From Desulfosudis oleivorans (GTDB lineage: Bacteria > Desulfobacterota > Desulfobacteria > Desulfobacterales > SURF-7): a DNA stretch of 64,000 nt. Under the pieces are notes generated by a model. The model saw only the letters and a list, made by a program, of their open reading frames with translations. It was not told the DNA's origin and ran no database searches. Position 1 is the first letter of the stretch, and each line of letters opens with the position of its first letter. The stretch lies in the NCBI GenBank assembly GCA_020723305.1, contig DYJC01000019.1:24166-88165 (forward strand). The letters run 5' to 3'. Shown here piece after piece: positions 8,675 to 15,744 of the stretch. The position numbers were made by a program, and so were the translations under genes.

Positions 8675-8770
8675 TGTTGGGTTTCGCCCCTTTTTCTAAA
8701 CGATTTATTCCTGTAGGTTGGGTTGAGGTACGAAACCCAACAAATCAGGGTGGGCTCAACCCAACCTACT
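8675..8770. repeat. Interleaved palindromic intergenic repeat
   Basis: Two perfect inverted pairs are interleaved: TGTTGGGTTTCG (8675-8686) with CGAAACCCAACA (8731-8742), and GTAGGTTGGGTTGA (8713-8726) with TCAACCCAACCTAC (8756-8769). The GTAGGTTGGGTTGAG/CGAAACCCAAC signature resembles a dispersed non-coding repeat seen in many proteobacterial genomes (from memory, not searched). It sits inside the operon between the glutamate synthase gene and hdrC, and could fold into mRNA structure that tunes downstream expression. Confidence 0.7.
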
Positions 8771-8781
8771 TCATTTAAAAA

Positions 8782-11430
8782 CTAATTATAAAGATCCCCC
8801 ACGGTTTCCTGCTCTTTCATGGCTTTCTCTTTTTGAGCAATAGCCTTACCGACTGCCGATGGAACTACTTTCCGGTATACCTTTTCAGGTGGCTGCAATC
8901 GGCCGTCAACCGTCAATAGATCATTAACCTTTATTCCAAAAAGGCGCTCGTTTTCTTCCAGATAGGGCAAGATCAATTCCCAATCCTCCTGGGTAAGGGA
9001 AAGATACACCCCTCCATTCAGTTGCCCGTCAACGCATACTCTGTAGGGATCACGAATAAATATCGCACCGCCTGAAGCAAGGGAAAACATGTTGCTGCCC
9101 GGGTACGGTTCAGGCAGGGGTATGATGTTCCCTTCATCGTCAAACCGGATGGCATTCAGGATAACAAAGCCGCCGCCTTGGTTGGGATTACCGGCCATAA
9201 ATGATTCCGCCAGGAAATCAAGGGAGGTTCCGTTGATGATAACCCTTGGCTTTCCTACCGAATTAATGAGTGGCCTTCCGGCAGCATTGCCCATTATATA
9301 GACCTCTCCCCCCTTGGCTCCGTACATGAAGGTCTGCCCGGTATCACCATAAATTACCATCTTACCGCGCTTGATGATCTGACCCAGTTGATCCTGAGCA
9401 TTTCCATGAACGGTTATGATCAGACCACAAATCCCGGATCCCAGGTAATCTCCTGAACTTCCATATACATCGATGGACACCTCATCCGTGCCGGGGCCTA
9501 AGCCGCATCCGATATAGCGCTGGCCTGAGCAGTCATAACAGATAAATTTACGCCAGCCCTTCATATATGCATCGACGAGAAGTGCGGCATCACATTCATT
9601 CCCCTCCGGAGGGAAGATATCGGCGTGAATAACAAGGGTTGTTTCATCTGCCTTTGGCGCCCGCAGCAATGTACGGGTCGGATAATCAATCAACCGATGG
9701 GTAACACCGCTGCCGGTTTCCTCATCAAATTTGGGAAGACTGCCGAAAAGCATATCCAGTTCAATACGGATAATATGAAGGATATGACTCCGTTTTTTCA
9801 AACCGGTCGAGTATCTCCGGTCATTGAGCAGTGTCAGTACCTCGATCGCCGTTTTTAATATCCTGGGATTTTTCGCTGCTTCCCTGATGGCCCGGCACAC
9901 GGCCAGGACATTCGCAAAACTGAAGTCCGGCATATGATCCCGTATATAATCAAAAGCGGACTTTCCTTTACCTGCTTCCAGGAGGGCTTTTAGGTTATCT
10001 TTATGATCCGGCTGAAGCTCAGGCGATATTTCTTTTGTAAAATCAAACGGCTCGACAGGAGCCGGCATGCCTACCGGACTGCCGAATTTATCGGTACAGG
10101 TTATCCGGATTTTTCCGGAAGCATCCGGTTCAAGGTTGAATATAAACGCGCCACCATCTGTATAACTTCCACCACGGGCATTCCAGTACCGGTCCGCAAC
10201 CGGGCATATCCGTTTATCATCTTTTGCCAGACTGAAAAGCGTGGCGTCAATTGCCTGTTTTTCAGAACCGATCAGGCCGACCTGTACTTCTCCATCCGAC
10301 AATGCAAACACCTGGGGCCTCAGCATGGACGTATCGGTAATTCCCAGCAACTGAAGTCTGTTCTGACGGGAAATATTCCGGGCGATGATAAAAAACCACG
10401 GCCCATCTGGAGAACCATGAATATGGGTCGCCTGTATGGCTCTGTAAATTTTTTGCTTATCCTCAGGAAGATGGTCAAAATCCAGTTCAGTGGTCGGAGC
10501 AAGCGCCTCGATAATATACTCCAGAGGATATTTATAGGTCCGGCTGAGAAGATCAAACATCAATGCGGAAACCTCCGTATCGGTGATAAACTGCGGATAA
10601 ATATGACGCTGGAGAAGATATTCTGAAACAGAATGATAATTTGCAAAATCACCGTTATGAACAAGGGCCATATTCATGCCGGCAAATGGATGCGCGCCCC
10701 CGGGATGCCACACCCGGCCTTTTGTAGGAAACCGCTGATGTGCAATCCAAACATGAGCGGCCAGTTCTTCGATTTTGTAATATTGAACAATTGCTTCCGC
10801 AAATCCGACCACCTTTAAAATCATGATGTTTCTGCCATGGGACATGACAAAAGCTTTTTGATCGGTCAGCGATGCATAAAATTCCTGGTTCAGCTTAAAG
10901 CTGTTTTGATTGATGAACTCCTCTTCCGCTTCCTCTTTGTCGAACTTTTCCAGTCCGTTTTCTTTGATGAAAATGTCGAGAACAGCAGGTTTTACGCGGA
11001 CAAAATAACGCCAGACATCCGGCGGTTTCACTTCCAGCCCCTGTACGGTTGTCCAGTCGTCAACCTTTTCAAGCTCTGCTTTTTTTTCAACATCAAAAAA
11101 GGGGGTGATATATTTTTCTTCCAGTTCAGATCGGACGTCGGAATAGAGATATGCCACATGGATCATATAGTGATGCTCAAGGACTTCCCGGCTGACTCCG
11201 AGTTGTTCCGGGACCAAGCCGACAGCGGCGATACCGCCGCCTTTTCCATTCCCGCGATTATGCATCAATCTTGAAGGTTCGTAGATATGACGCCCGGGAA
11301 CCGGCTCCGTGCAGCAAAAGCCCACAACACCGCAACCACCTTCTTCCGCGTTTTTGGTGATGTCCGGAACATCCATTCCATCAACAAGTTTCCTTTTTGA
11401 TTCCACAAATTTTTGTATTCTATCCATCAT
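8782..11430 (-). CDS. Glutamate synthase-type glutamine amidotransferase with GXGXG domain
   Basis: An 882-residue protein from the ATG at 11430, which has GGAG about 10 bases upstream; a GTG five codons earlier is possible. The N-terminal third is a class II (Ntn) amidotransferase: the presumed nucleophilic cysteine is in EGGCGVVGF near residue 33, with HQRFPTKGRVWHPGGAHPF and LVHNGDFANY near 233-265. The C-terminal part (about 590-780) is a glycine-rich GXGXG beta-helix as in GltB (GCGLGPGTDEVSIDVYG, GNAAGRPLINSVGK). The central FMN/iron-sulfur synthase core of ordinary GltB is missing and is probably supplied by the gene at 1-196. This is a split glutamate synthase: ammonia is released from glutamine here and used elsewhere. 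It is the first gene of the Hdr/Met operon and is preceded by a structured leader. Confidence 0.85.
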   Translation of the reverse strand: MMDRIQKFVESKRKLVDGMDVPDITKNAEEGGCGVVGFCCTEPVPGRHIYEPSRLMHNRGNGKGGGIAAVGLVPEQLGVSREVLEHHYMIHVAYLYSDVRSELEEKYITPFFDVEKKAELEKVDDWTTVQGLEVKPPDVWRYFVRVKPAVLDIFIKENGLEKFDKEEAEEEFINQNSFKLNQEFYASLTDQKAFVMSHGRNIMILKVVGFAEAIVQYYKIEELAAHVWIAHQRFPTKGRVWHPGGAHPFAGMNMALVHNGDFANYHSVSEYLLQRHIYPQFITDTEVSALMFDLLSRTYKYPLEYIIEALAPTTELDFDHLPEDKQKIYRAIQATHIHGSPDGPWFFIIARNISRQNRLQLLGITDTSMLRPQVFALSDGEVQVGLIGSEKQAIDATLFSLAKDDKRICPVADRYWNARGGSYTDGGAFIFNLEPDASGKIRITCTDKFGSPVGMPAPVEPFDFTKEISPELQPDHKDNLKALLEAGKGKSAFDYIRDHMPDFSFANVLAVCRAIREAAKNPRILKTAIEVLTLLNDRRYSTGLKKRSHILHIIRIELDMLFGSLPKFDEETGSGVTHRLIDYPTRTLLRAPKADETTLVIHADIFPPEGNECDAALLVDAYMKGWRKFICYDCSGQRYIGCGLGPGTDEVSIDVYGSSGDYLGSGICGLIITVHGNAQDQLGQIIKRGKMVIYGDTGQTFMYGAKGGEVYIMGNAAGRPLINSVGKPRVIINGTSLDFLAESFMAGNPNQGGGFVILNAIRFDDEGNIIPLPEPYPGSNMFSLASGGAIFIRDPYRVCVDGQLNGGVYLSLTQEDWELILPYLEENERLFGIKVNDLLTVDGRLQPPEKVYRKVVPSAVGKAIAQKEKAMKEQETVGDLYN

Positions 11431-11495
11431 TGTAATATACTCCACATTATTTGTGGCAGAACCTGCATTCCAGTAAGCAAAACAGCCTCAATCGT

Positions 11496-11625
11496 CCAAA
11501 ATAGCAAAAAAAAAGTCTATCCATAATGAATATGGGATAGACGCATTTGTCTTTATCGCAATAATCGAACAGGTTCACACACCATTGTGTTTTACAATTC
11601 GATTCTACATTGGTTACTATCTGCT
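11496..11625 (-). ncRNA. Structured leader/sRNA element, copy A (distal)
   Basis: Second of two direct repeats about 131 bases apart. On the minus strand it has an outer stem AATCGAA/TTCGATT, an inner CACAATGGTGTG hairpin, a conserved ATAAAGACAAATGC linker and the terminator at 11506-11542. Compared with copy B, some stem positions change on both sides or to a G-U wobble while loop and linker are conserved, as expected for a functional RNA. I do not recognise the fold as a named Rfam family. Confidence 0.55.
11506..11542 (-). terminator. Intrinsic terminator, distal copy (element A)
   Basis: On the minus strand GTCTATCC (11542-11535) pairs perfectly with GGATAGAC (11522-11515) around a 12-base loop, followed at once by nine T. 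It lies about 75 bases upstream of the glutamate synthase start codon, so it would stop leader transcripts before the operon unless relieved. Confidence 0.8.
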
Positions 11626-11626
11626 T

Positions 11627-11748
11627 CCAAAATAGAAAAAAAAACGTCTATCCATGATGATATGGGATAGACGCATTTGTCTTTATCGCGATAATCGAAC
11701 CATTAAACACTCCATTGTGTTTTACGGTTCGGTTCTAAATTTGGTCAC
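11627..11748 (-). ncRNA. Structured leader/sRNA element, copy B (proximal to promoter)
   Basis: First transcribed copy. Outer stem CGAACC/GGTTCG encloses an inner stem AAACAC/GTGTTT with loop AATGGA, then an ATCGCGAT palindrome, the conserved ATAAAGACAAATGC linker and the terminator at 11636-11673. Transcription is predicted to start near 11742 from the promoter at 11749-11777. It could be the first of two tandem attenuators or riboswitch-like units for the glutamate synthase-Hdr-Met operon, or one of two tandem small RNA genes. Confidence 0.55.
11636..11673 (-). terminator. Intrinsic terminator, proximal copy (element B)
   Basis: On the minus strand CGTCTATCC (11673-11665) pairs with GGATAGACG (11653-11645), nine perfect pairs, followed by nine T (11644-11636). 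It is also downstream of nadE and may terminate that gene. Confidence 0.85.
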
Positions 11749-11777
11749 TATCTACTTTCTATTTAACAGCTTGTCAA
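11749..11777 (-). promoter_or_regulatory. Sigma70-type promoter for the tandem RNA leader and operon
   Basis: On the minus strand TTGACA (11777-11772), a 17-base spacer, then TAGATA (11754-11749). The -35 is consensus and the -10 differs at one or two positions. Predicted start is near 11742, giving a leader of about 310 bases before the glutamate synthase ATG. Confidence 0.65.
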
Positions 11778-11857
11778 TATATTTATACAATAATTTTCCG
11801 GCATCCCAACAATTTCAATGCAATAAAAAATATTCGTGCCCGGAAAGGAGTTTCATT

Positions 11858-12700
11858 TTATCGGGAATCCTGAACAAGCGCCTCACGACCGATGCTTTGA
11901 GGATCTCTCCTTTTAAATTCAGACCGGATATGACGAACGATCACCGGATGATCCCTGTTTTCCTCTTCCCCCTTCAAATACCGAATCAAAATTTGATCAA
12001 CCATTGTATAATCGGTAACACCGATCTGATCAAAATCGCTGGTTGTAATCCCAAGACCATCCGTAGGCAAAGCGTCAATGCAAGCCTGAAGTGCATCGGC
12101 CTTTGATATTTCATTCCGGCTGCGATATTGATCTACCAGGAATTGAGACAGACCATACACCTCTGTTTTCCATAGGTACTGGATAAATCCGTAATTTCCA
12201 ACATCTCCGTGAAGCGTCCAGAAACCCAAAAGCAGCTCCGTATAGTTATCGGTTGATAACACCATTCCCTTTTCGTAGTGTGCAAGATCAAAAAGGTAAA
12301 CCATCCGTAATCGTGCCTTGATATTTCCCCTTCTGATTTTTTCATCATACGATTCCAAGTGCTTTCGATGGCTGTCCGACATCAGGTTTTTGTAGAGATT
12401 CTGAAAAGCAACCGTCAGATCCTCCTGTCGAAAATGAGTACAGAAATTTTCACCGATTTTTCTTGCCCGTATGATTTCATGATCTGTATTGGTTTCAATG
12501 GGGATGCTTCTTCCGATCAGAGGCATTCCGGGAAACTGTTTTACTATCTCGGAAGCGATCACACAGGTCAATGCGCTGTCAATACCTCCTGAAAGTCCGA
12601 TCACCAGAGATTGAATCCCGGTATTCTTTTTCAGATATTCTACGGCTGTGTCCAGAATATTGTCGTATATGGTCTTGTAGTTGGTTCGAATGGAAAACAT
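11858..12700 (-). CDS. nadE: NAD(+) synthase
   Basis: A 280-residue NadE. It adenylates nicotinate adenine dinucleotide with ATP and amidates it to NAD+. The PP-loop SGGIDS is at residues 37-42; STDNYTELLLGFWTLHGDVGNYG near 150 is the deamido-NAD/ammonia-site region. It has no glutaminase domain, so this is the ammonia-dependent (or separately supplied) type. The ATG has AGGAGAG 7-8 bases upstream. It is divergent from folA and is followed by the tandem terminator region at 11506-11673. Confidence 0.95.
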   Translation of the reverse strand: MFSIRTNYKTIYDNILDTAVEYLKKNTGIQSLVIGLSGGIDSALTCVIASEIVKQFPGMPLIGRSIPIETNTDHEIIRARKIGENFCTHFRQEDLTVAFQNLYKNLMSDSHRKHLESYDEKIRRGNIKARLRMVYLFDLAHYEKGMVLSTDNYTELLLGFWTLHGDVGNYGFIQYLWKTEVYGLSQFLVDQYRSRNEISKADALQACIDALPTDGLGITTSDFDQIGVTDYTMVDQILIRYLKGEEENRDHPVIVRHIRSEFKRRDPQSIGREALVQDSR

Positions 12701-12857
12701 GATTCATCTCTCCTGCCTGGTAATCGTCATCCGGATTATATGATCCATGGACGCATCTCTGAATTCATCCCTCCCAATATTTATACCATCTTATTTTTTT
12801 GAAATAAACTGTTTTTCATGGTAGTCTTGAAACAGGATAATATTTTAAGGAGTCTAT

Positions 12858-13331
12858 ATGCCCATTAACCTGATCGCTGCCATGTCCCTGAATCGCGTAA
12901 TCGGAAAGAATAATAAAATTCCATGGAAAATCCCGGGAGAACAAAAATTGTTTCAGCGGATAACATTGAGTCACACCATTGTCATGGGAAGAAAAACATT
13001 TGAATCCATCGGCCACCCTCTGCCCGGACGCACCAATATCGTATTAACCCATCAAAAAGGATATACCCTTCCCGGATGTATTGTCATCAATCATTTTTCA
13101 GAGGCAATTGAAGCTGCGGATCAAAAAAATATTTTTATCATCGGAGGGGGAAAAATATTCGAACTTTTTCTACCCTTTGCGGATCAAATATATCTGTCGA
13201 TCATACAAAAAGAATTTGAGGGTGATGCTTATTTCCCTAGATTTTCCAGAGATGACTTTCAAGTCCTGAACGAAGAACAGATAGATGCGACTATCCCTTA
13301 CACGTTTATTCATTTTAAAAAAAAGCATTAA
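12858..13331 (+). CDS. folA: Dihydrofolate reductase
   Basis: A 157-residue type I dihydrofolate reductase, normal length, which regenerates tetrahydrofolate with NADPH. Family marks: INLIAAMSLNRVIGKNNKIPW at the start, IVMGRKTFESIG near 42-53 for cofactor binding, PLPGRTNIVLT, and IFIIGGGKIFE near 92. TAAGGAG lies 8 bases upstream of the ATG. It is a single gene, convergent with the histone-like gene, and supplies the cofactor used by MetF/MetV. Confidence 0.95.
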   Translation: MPINLIAAMSLNRVIGKNNKIPWKIPGEQKLFQRITLSHTIVMGRKTFESIGHPLPGRTNIVLTHQKGYTLPGCIVINHFSEAIEAADQKNIFIIGGGKIFELFLPFADQIYLSIIQKEFEGDAYFPRFSRDDFQVLNEEQIDATIPYTFIHFKKKH

Positions 13332-13364
13332 CCTGAACCAAAGTACGAATTTTTCAGCTCAAAT

Positions 13365-13401
13365 AAAAAAAGGGGTATCGGATTGATCCGCCCCTTTTTT
13401 T
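13365..13401. terminator. Bidirectional intrinsic terminator
   Basis: AAAAAAAGGGG at 13365-13375, a CGGAT-TG-ATCCG inner stem, then CCCC followed by eight T. The A and T tracts on both sides let it serve folA on the plus strand and the histone-like gene on the minus strand. Confidence 0.85.
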
Positions 13402-13430
13402 TAGGTTATACCGTAACTGTAATTTTCAAC

Positions 13431-13862
13431 TTATTTTTTTACGTAAATACCTTTTGCTCCGCTCTTGATATCTCCCCGTTTTTTGGCCTTATAAACAAGG
13501 TTGGATATCTTTTTTGCATCATAACCTGTTTTGCTGATCAAGGTTTCAACATTAACCCCACTCTTGCTTTTCTGGATAATGTCAACAACGGTTTCAATAG
13601 CGGTTGAAGCATTCGCATCTTCTTTTGGATTTACTTTTTGATTTGAGGTTGTTTTCCTGGCTGGAGTTTTTTTCGATACTGCTTTCTTTTTTGACGGGGC
13701 TTTTTTTGCAACCGCTTTCTTGACATTCTTCTTTGTCACACTCTTTGAAGAGATTGCCGATTTTGCGGCTTTATCCAGCGCCTTCCCCAATTGTTCGACT
13801 TTGGACATAAGTCTTTGCAACTCTTTTTTAATCGCCATCAGGTTATCTTTAAGATTGTTCAT
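13431..13862 (-). CDS. Histone H1-like lysine/alanine-rich DNA-binding protein
   Basis: A 143-residue protein from the ATG at 13862, which has GGAGGAAT upstream; a longer frame to 13925 overlaps the HU gene and lacks a site. Residues 1-35 are a short coiled-coil-like segment (LKDNLMAIKKELQRLMSKVEQLGKAL). Residues 40-85 are a Lys/Ala/Ser/Thr-rich disordered tail with AKKAPSKKK- and SKKTPARK-type repeats, like eukaryotic H1 and bacterial Hc1/AlgP tails. Residues 95-143 look like a small helix-turn-helix domain (VVDIIQKSKSGVNVETLISKTG). It probably compacts or coats the nucleoid. It lies 26 bases downstream of an HU gene and probably shares its transcript. Confidence 0.75.
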   Translation of the reverse strand: MNNLKDNLMAIKKELQRLMSKVEQLGKALDKAAKSAISSKSVTKKNVKKAVAKKAPSKKKAVSKKTPARKTTSNQKVNPKEDANASTAIETVVDIIQKSKSGVNVETLISKTGYDAKKISNLVYKAKKRGDIKSGAKGIYVKK

Positions 13863-13888
13863 GGGTTCAGATTCCTCCTTTTCATTGC

Positions 13889-14164
13889 TTAAGGGTCTAC
13901 TCTTTCTTTCAATTCTTTTCCACACTTAAAAAACGGCAGCTTTTTAGGTGATACTTTTACAATCGCTCCGGTTTTGGGATTTCTGCCTACATATGCTTTG
14001 TATTCCTTCACATAGAAAGAACACAAACCACGGATTTCCACTCGTCCTCCTTCTGCTAAAGTATCCGCCATCCGATCAAAAAAAATGTCAACAATCGTTC
14101 CTGCTTCTGACTTTGAAATTCCGGCTTTTTCTTTGAGATTACTGATCAGTTCCATCTTGTTCAT
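13889..14164 (-). CDS. HU/IHF-family nucleoid protein
   Basis: A 91-residue, full-length HU-type protein that bends DNA as a dimer. Visible features are the N-terminal MNKMELISNLKEKAGISKSEA helix pair, the RVEIRGLCSFYVKEYKAYVGRNPKTGAIVKV beta-arm with RNPKTG, and the C-terminal PFFKCGKELKERV helix. GRNPKTG and the short length cannot separate HU from an IHF subunit. It is first in an operon with the histone H1-like gene and has a strong promoter at 14268-14296. Confidence 0.9.
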   Translation of the reverse strand: MNKMELISNLKEKAGISKSEAGTIVDIFFDRMADTLAEGGRVEIRGLCSFYVKEYKAYVGRNPKTGAIVKVSPKKLPFFKCGKELKERVDP

Positions 14165-14267
14165 CTGTCTATCTCCCGACTCAGGTATTCACTATTTATG
14201 TCAATTTGGGGTTTATCAATCGTTTCCTTATCTTCTGTACATGGTTATCATCTTTTTCGTTTTGACA

Positions 14268-14296
14268 ATATTATTTATATGTTGTCATTTTGTCAA
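14268..14296 (-). promoter_or_regulatory. Consensus sigma70 promoter of the HU gene
   Basis: On the minus strand TTGACA (14296-14291), a 17-base spacer, TAATAT (14273-14268). Start is expected near 14261, about 97 bases before the HU ATG. TTGACA-like sequences also occur inverted around it (TTGACAA and TTGTCAA arms, 14262-14296), which could be an overlapping operator. Confidence 0.75.
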
Positions 14297-14428
14297 GCGA
14301 TTACCGAATAATATTGATGGATTAAATTTTTTTCTCCCCCTTCCCTTGCATACGACTTCTGCTGAAATCAGTATAAACCCTTGCCGGTAAAGCCTTTGCC
14401 TTGAAGATGATAAAGAAGGAATGCTGGA

Positions 14429-15247
14429 TCAGGTTCCTGAAAAATTCGGTTTTCTCTTCTCGGTGAATGCAGTAACCGCCTCGAAAAGATCGTTTGACGG
14501 AATGATATTGGAGCTCATGGAAGCAACATACTTTAGTCCATCCTCAACTGTTTTTCCAATACCATAATTCAGAACATCCTTTGCTGCCATCACAGCCAGA
14601 GGAGAACATCCGGCGATCTCATGGGCCATTTTTTCAGCCTCCTGAAAAAGGGTGTCCTTATCCGGATATACATGGTTCACAAGGTTAACCTCTTTTGCAT
14701 ATTGCGCATCAATATCCTTTGCAGTAAAGGCCAGCTCCCGTGCAATGCCCTGCCCTACTATATTCGGAAGACGCTGCAGTACGCCTACATCTGCAACAAA
14801 ACCCACCTTTGCCTCTCGTAAAGAAAATGAGGCTGTTTCCGTGCAAAGTCTGATATCACAGGCGGTAATCATATCCAGACCGGCTCCAATACATTTTCCA
14901 TGCACAGCGGCGATGATGGGTTTCCTGCATTTTTCAAGACAGGTCAATCCATCCTGCAATTTATATATTTTCTTCAGCAACTGAAGTTTCAAACCACCCA
15001 TCTGCTCCTTAACCATGAGCTCAGGAAGTTCGGGCATCATCCCAATCAGATCGATCCCTGCACAAAATATGGGTGCTTTTGAAGCAACAATCACCACCCG
15101 GATATTGTCATCTTCATCCATATCTGCGCAGATTGGGATTAATTCCTCCCAAGCAGGCGGATGCATGGCATTCAATTTTTCCGGCCGATTCAGATATACC
15201 CAGGCTATAGGTGGTTTTTTTTCCACTAAATAGTATTGATAATCCAT
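14429..15247 (-). CDS. Crotonase-family protein, probable dienoyl-CoA isomerase
   Basis: A 272-residue enoyl-CoA hydratase/isomerase. The oxyanion-hole motifs are FCAGIDL near 62 and HGKCIGAG near 115. The segment LDMITACDIRLC...LREAKVGFVADVGVLQRLP (about 124-160) places acidic residues as in delta(3,5)-delta(2,4)-dienoyl-CoA isomerase (ECH1), whose catalytic Asp/Glu/Asp set differs from the two-Glu set of enoyl-CoA hydratase. I infer isomerase activity in unsaturated acyl-CoA oxidation; substrate is unknown. It is a single gene with upstream AAGGAG. Confidence 0.8.
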   Translation of the reverse strand: MDYQYYLVEKKPPIAWVYLNRPEKLNAMHPPAWEELIPICADMDEDDNIRVVIVASKAPIFCAGIDLIGMMPELPELMVKEQMGGLKLQLLKKIYKLQDGLTCLEKCRKPIIAAVHGKCIGAGLDMITACDIRLCTETASFSLREAKVGFVADVGVLQRLPNIVGQGIARELAFTAKDIDAQYAKEVNLVNHVYPDKDTLFQEAEKMAHEIAGCSPLAVMAAKDVLNYGIGKTVEDGLKYVASMSSNIIPSNDLFEAVTAFTEKRKPNFSGT

Positions 15248-15330
15248 CTTTTTTCTCCTTAACGATATAATAAAACAGTTTGGCTTTCATTCAGTTACTC
15301 TTGAAACCAAAATGAAGGAATGAAGACCAT

Positions 15331-15483
15331 CTATTTTTGAACTTCTCCCGTAACTGTTTCAGGACTTACTTGGATATGCTCCGTATAAATAACGTGAGCA
15401 GTTTTGGTTGCCAATGCAATCAGGTATATCGTAATGATCACGACTACAATGATATGAAATTTTTCTTTGATCTTTTCAATCAT
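15331..15483 (-). CDS. Small single-span membrane protein, unknown function
   Basis: A 50-residue peptide from the ATG at 15483 (AAGGA upstream). A basic N-terminus (MIEKIKEKFH) is followed by one hydrophobic helix (IIVVVIITIYLIALATKT) and a short polar tail. The charge pattern suggests N-in topology. It sits alone between a crotonase gene and the porin terminator. I do not recognise a family; the good ribosome-binding site and clean membrane segment favour a real gene. Confidence 0.5.
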   Translation of the reverse strand: MIEKIKEKFHIIVVVIITIYLIALATKTAHVIYTEHIQVSPETVTGEVQK

Positions 15484-15674
15484 GGCCTGTTCCTTGTTTG
15501 TTGTTGTCAATCGAATTGTCGAACAATCGAGTGACTGTCCGAAGTTCAATAAATCATTTCATATACATAAACCGAACCGGTATTTTTATCAAGTGATCGG
15601 TTTAAACAGGTACACCCCGACATACTCTTTCTGATAACAAACATCGTTTGCGAATTCAAGTGAATGTAAATAAA

Positions 15675-15716
15675 AAGAGGTGCATCACCATTGTCAACTC
15701 ATGTGATGCACCTCTT
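15675..15716 (-). terminator. Terminator of the porin gene
   Basis: AAGAGGTGCATCAC (15675-15688) and GTGATGCACCTCTT (15703-15716) form a perfect 14-pair stem with a 14-base loop. On the minus strand the stem is followed by a T-rich tract, 29 bases after the porin stop codon. Confidence 0.85.
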
Positions 15717-15744
15717 TCAGAAAGGTAAAAGAGGTCAATTGAAC

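Noticed and set aside
11496..11757. Insertion-sequence ends or MITE for the two 131-base repeats
   Set aside because: Copies are direct, not inverted, each ends in a terminator, and a promoter sits exactly at their start; a regulatory RNA explains more, though a mobile origin is not excluded.
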